DNA from: an uncultured Erysipelotrichaceae bacterium
GTDB taxonomy: Bacteria > Bacillota_I > Bacilli_A > Erysipelotrichales > Erysipelotrichaceae
Assembly (NCBI GenBank): GCA_944326095.1
Contig: CALVCO010000009.1
Span: 1-40,707 of the forward strand
DNA: 40,707 bases
Direction of reading: 5' to 3'
Each line of letters begins with the position of its first letter. The stretch's first letter is position 1. A model generated the notes under the pieces. The model saw nothing but the letters and a program-made list of their open reading frames with translations, was not told where the DNA came from and did not search any database. A program made the position numbers and the translations under genes. Below, one piece after another: positions 38,175-40,707 of the stretch.

Positions 38175-38251
<77 letters not shown>

Positions 38252-38268
38252 TCGAATTATAAATACAT

Positions 38269-38344
38269 GGGGTTTTAGCTCAGCTGGGAGAGCGCCTGCT
38301 TTGCACGCAGGAGGTCAGGAGTTCGATCCTCCTAAGCTCCACCA
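38269..38344 (+). tRNA. tRNA-Ala (TGC)
   Basis: Acceptor arm GGGGTTT/AAGCTCC (with G-U pairs), D arm GCTC..GAGC, anticodon stem CCTGC/GCAGG with anticodon TGC at 38302-38304, T loop TTCGATC and encoded CCA. It lies 17 nt after tRNA-Ile in the same transcript. Confidence 0.97.
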
Positions 38345-38354
38345 TTATAAAAAA

Positions 38355-38386
38355 TTAGCCTTAAGTAAATTCTTAAGGTTTTTTTA
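38355..38386 (+). terminator. intrinsic terminator of the first tRNA cassette
   Basis: CCTTAAG (38359-38365) and CTTAAGG (38372-38378) followed by seven T. Confidence 0.9.
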
Positions 38387-38418
38387 TATATTAAAGGAAT
38401 ATATGATAAAATAAATTT

Positions 38419-39558
38419 ATGGAAAAGAAAGATACAACAAATATAGTAGATTATTTATTGTGGCGAGGAGATTTAGACTTTGATAAAGATCCTTTTAATG
38501 AAGTAGATGCTTTAGTATTATCGCGTTTTTCATATATGGATATGAAAAATATATTATGGAATGATAATAATGGTATAACTATTGAACAAGCCTATGAAAA
38601 ATATATTGCTAATATTGATGAAAGGCCAAAGTTTGCTCCACAAGATCCAGAATTATTTCGTTTAATGGCTCAATCTGAACGTTATAGGAATTTAAAACTT
38701 ATTTATCATGATTTTATTTTTAGTAATGATGAAGTAGAACAATTTTCTACGGTTACGATTGAACTACCAGGAAATAGACATTTCTTATCATTTAGGGGAA
38801 CGGATAATACGATTAATGGTTGGAAAGAAGATCTATTAATGACTTTTGATGAAATGGTTCCGTCGCAATTTGATGCCTTAGAATATACTAGTATCGTAGC
38901 CCAAAATACGACAGGAGATTTATTTTTAGGAGGACATTCAAAAGGAGGAAATTTAGCAATTTATGCCGCTTTATTTTGTGATGAAGAAATAGCGAAAAGA
39001 ATCAAAGGAGTATTTTCTTTTGATGGACCAGGTCTTCATAAAAATTTATTAAAGGATATTGATAATAAAATTGTTTTGCCATATATTGCAACTTATATGC
39101 CACAATCTTCCTTTTTTGGCAAGATGTTGTCGCATCGAGAATTACAAGTTACCGTTCATTCCAATGCTTCAGGGGTATTGCAACATGATATTTATACTTG
39201 GAAAGTTGTACGTAATGATTTTGTCTTAAGTGAAGAAGATACGATGATATCACGCGTATTTGATCAAGCTTTTCATGATTATTTAGCTAAATTATCAAAA
39301 GAAGATCGTGAATCAGTAGTTAATATTATTTTTGATGCAGTAGAAAAATGTGATGGGGATACTATGGAAGATCTTACTAAACATTTCGTTGGTAATCTTT
39401 TAACTGTTATGAAACATATGAATCATTTGGGTGAAGAGGATAGCCAATTAGTAAAAGAAGCTATTGGTATTTTAGGAGATTCTATTAAAGAAGGAATTAT
39501 CGAAGAATTTTCTAGTTATATTCCATTTTTAAAAGATAAAACAAAAAAAGAGCAATAG
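38419..39558 (+). CDS. DUF2974 (Mbeg1-like) alpha/beta hydrolase
   Basis: This 379-aa soluble lipase-like hydrolase of the DUF2974/Mbeg1 family has the nucleophile elbow GGHSKGGN with Ser174. The preceding HFLSFRGTDN matches the oxyanion strand and FSFDGPGL follows the elbow strand. No signal peptide or membrane segment is visible, so it is cytosolic. Substrate unknown. There is no Shine-Dalgarno at the right distance from ATG 38419: the nearest (AAAGGA) is about 20 nt away, while TAAAAT (38407-38412) ends 6 nt before the ATG, so the mRNA may be leaderless. It ends at a bidirectional terminator shared with the convergent membrane protein gene. Confidence 0.88.
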   Translation: MEKKDTTNIVDYLLWRGDLDFDKDPFNEVDALVLSRFSYMDMKNILWNDNNGITIEQAYEKYIANIDERPKFAPQDPELFRLMAQSERYRNLKLIYHDFIFSNDEVEQFSTVTIELPGNRHFLSFRGTDNTINGWKEDLLMTFDEMVPSQFDALEYTSIVAQNTTGDLFLGGHSKGGNLAIYAALFCDEEIAKRIKGVFSFDGPGLHKNLLKDIDNKIVLPYIATYMPQSSFFGKMLSHRELQVTVHSNASGVLQHDIYTWKVVRNDFVLSEEDTMISRVFDQAFHDYLAKLSKEDRESVVNIIFDAVEKCDGDTMEDLTKHFVGNLLTVMKHMNHLGEEDSQLVKEAIGILGDSIKEGIIEEFSSYIPFLKDKTKKEQ

Positions 39559-39568
39559 CTCTTTTTTT
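39543..39568. terminator. bidirectional terminator between the DUF2974 and PF06541 genes
   Basis: AAAAAAAGAGC pairs with GCTCTTTTTTT around AATA. It overlaps the DUF2974 stop, and the A-run on the left supplies T for the minus-strand gene. Confidence 0.85.
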
Positions 39569-40262
39569 AATCTGGTTTTTCGCCAATTGCATCATGATGC
39601 ATATTAGCATAAATTTTATTCATGAATTCATCTGGATATATCTTATCATATAATTCGCCTAGTGGTGTTAATGGTGGGTTACCATCAGCTCTTTGACCTT
39701 GACGGAATAATGCTGTATAGGATACAAACATATTTAAGCACATAAATACTACTAGAATAGGTAATAAGATTTTTCCTACTTTATAAGGTATCATTTCAAT
39801 TAATTTGCTTAAAAATGGATATATGTAGCGCATAAATACTAATCCGCCTAATCCCCAGAATAACATGAATGGAATGGTTGTTCGCCCTCCGATGTTAAGT
39901 GGCATATTGGAATAATCCCAAGCATTTCCGCCAAAAAGCATTTCGCCAATCCAACTTAAGCTATATTCTGCTACCCCTCCAATTAATGCGGAATAAATAT
40001 AGGTCTTCCACCATGGTCTTGTATCATTGTGTTTGCCTAATAATAAAGCAAAACCAGCAAAGCCAAATCCGTAGATAGGATTAAAAGGACCGTAGATGAT
40101 ACCTTGTCGAGATTCCCAAACACCATTTCTAACAAAATTTAAAATTTCTTCATAATAAGTTCCGATGATGCAACCAATAAAGAACATAAAGAATATTTTG
40201 GCAAAGCACCATCCCTTAGCAAATACTTGCTTTTCGTCTGTTTTATTTATTGTATTCTCCAT
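39567..40262 (-). CDS. PF06541-family (putative ABC-transporter type IV) membrane protein
   Basis: This 231-aa membrane protein has about five helices. PF06541 motifs are IIYGPFNPIYG (~55-65), NAWDYSNMPLN (~113-123) and GGRTTIPFMLFWGLGG. The same domain forms the C-terminal half of the 3250-4998 protein (compare KWWDYSG and NGRICAEG), so the two are distant paralogues. A soluble tail follows the last helix. No Shine-Dalgarno precedes ATG 40262. Function is not established for the family. It is convergent with the DUF2974 gene and lies between the two tRNA cassettes. Confidence 0.85.
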   Translation of the reverse strand: MENTINKTDEKQVFAKGWCFAKIFFMFFIGCIIGTYYEEILNFVRNGVWESRQGIIYGPFNPIYGFGFAGFALLLGKHNDTRPWWKTYIYSALIGGVAEYSLSWIGEMLFGGNAWDYSNMPLNIGGRTTIPFMLFWGLGGLVFMRYIYPFLSKLIEMIPYKVGKILLPILVVFMCLNMFVSYTALFRQGQRADGNPPLTPLGELYDKIYPDEFMNKIYANMHHDAIGEKPD

Positions 40263-40271
40263 AACGCTAAA

Positions 40272-40299
40272 ATTATAACAAAATTATAATAATATGCAA
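40272..40299 (-). promoter_or_regulatory. promoter of the PF06541 gene, close to its start codon
   Basis: On the minus strand TTGCAT (40294-40299), a 16-bp spacer and TATAAT (40272-40277) end 9 nt before the ATG. The transcript would have almost no leader. Confidence 0.6.
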
Positions 40300-40306
40300 A
40301 TAATAT

Positions 40307-40335
40307 TTGACTTAATAAATCTATAGTGTTATCAT
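40307..40335 (+). promoter_or_regulatory. tRNA promoter, second cassette
   Basis: TTGACT (40307-40312), a 17-bp spacer, TATCAT (40330-40335). The same AAATAGGCATTCGATGGA start-site segment follows as in the first cassette. Confidence 0.75.
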
Positions 40336-40367
40336 AAATAGGCATTCGATGGAGTGGTAATCTAATT

Positions 40368-40444
<77 letters not shown>

Positions 40445-40461
40445 TCGAATTATAAATACAT

Positions 40462-40537
40462 GGGGTTTTAGCTCAGCTGGGAGAGCGCCTGCTTTGCACG
40501 CAGGAGGTCAGGAGTTCGATCCTCCTAAGCTCCACCA
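40462..40537 (+). tRNA. tRNA-Ala (TGC), second copy
   Basis: By eye identical to the copy at 38269-38344, including the 17-nt spacer after tRNA-Ile. The match with the first cassette ends one base after CCA. Confidence 0.97.
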
Positions 40538-40602
40538 TACGGGTATTGGTCGAACACTTACTTCTTCCCGGGAGGGTTTGCAATAAGAGTTGGACTTGAC
40601 AT

Positions 40603-40633
40603 AAAGGATCGCCGATAAGGTGATCTTTTCTTT
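40603..40633 (+). terminator. intrinsic terminator of the second tRNA cassette and insertion target
   Basis: AAAGGATCGCC (40603-40613) pairs with GGTGATCTTTT (40619-40629) through 11 bp with two wobbles, then CTTT. The intron-like sequence starts directly after it. Confidence 0.85.
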
Positions 40634-40707
40634 GTGTGCCAGGCATGGCATATGTCTTACTGGTGAAAGTCCAGTCACAGGTTTCTACTGCTAAGTGTAG
40701 CGAACCA
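40634..40707 (+). mobile_element. group II intron, 5' end (cut by the window edge)
   Basis: The sequence from GTGTG (40634) onward matches the 5' end of bacterial group II introns: the GTGYG boundary, GCCAGGCATGGC near the start and GGTGAAAGTCC at 40672-40682, followed by a short CACAGG turn and CGAACCA. Only 74 nt are visible, so no reverse-transcriptase gene or domain V can be checked. Insertion right after a terminator on the same strand is typical of class C introns. Confidence 0.75.

Overview
The window is low-GC, AT-rich chromosomal DNA from a Gram-positive bacterium of the Bacillota. Strong AGGAGG-type ribosome sites, intrinsic terminators with long T tracts, PTS sugar genes, PPi-dependent phosphofructokinase, L-lactate dehydrogenase with a lactate permease, DUF975/PF06541 membrane proteins and a thioester-domain surface protein all fit a fermentative gut-type Erysipelotrichia/Coprobacillus-like organism. 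That placement is an inference, since no rRNA or other marker gene is present.

Layout. 1-1.7 kb: the end of an alpha/beta hydrolase gene and a decayed AlbA_2/RecG-like gene. 1.7-5.4 kb: small conserved genes (DUF2200, a four-helix membrane protein, an SRPBCC protein) and a DUF975-PF06541 membrane protein. 5.4-11.9 kb: housekeeping genes, namely PPi-phosphofructokinase, a FakA-C-like mini protein, a PAP2 phosphatase, a LytTR regulator with Glu in place of the phospho-acceptor Asp, a MATE exporter and a PatB/MalY C-S lyase. 11.9-21.9 kb: a beta-glucoside island with three GH1 6-phospho-beta-glucosidases, a PRD/HTH activator with its own EIIB, a cellobiose-type PTS (EIIA, EIIB, EIIC) and an AEC transporter. 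Three copies of a TTTCY-N11-GGAAA dyad precede the three transcription units that the activator would be expected to control. 22.0-24.2 kb: a polyamine-binding lipoprotein and N-carbamoylputrescine amidase. 24.2-28.6 kb: lactate permease (with a cre-like box), convergent ldh, proC and a HAD phosphatase.

28.6-37.0 kb (minus strand) is the most unusual part. A tightly coupled three-gene operon encodes a FeoA-like/TM/Ig-like membrane protein, a class B sortase and a 2269-residue thioester surface protein. In that protein two SpaA/Cna-B-like domains appear to be split by long arrays of a degenerate repeat that I do not recognise. It ends without an LPXTG-type anchor.

37.1-40.7 kb: an orphan CUT1-type ABC ATPase, then two identical tRNA-Ile(GAT)-tRNA-Ala(TGC) cassettes flanking a DUF2974 hydrolase gene and a PF06541 membrane protein gene. 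The window ends in the first bases of a group II intron inserted just after an intrinsic terminator, the usual target of class C introns.

How the genes fit together: imported, phosphorylated beta-glucosides are hydrolysed by the GH1 enzymes to glucose and glucose-6-phosphate. These feed PPi-dependent glycolysis, LDH makes lactate, and the lactate permease moves it across the membrane.
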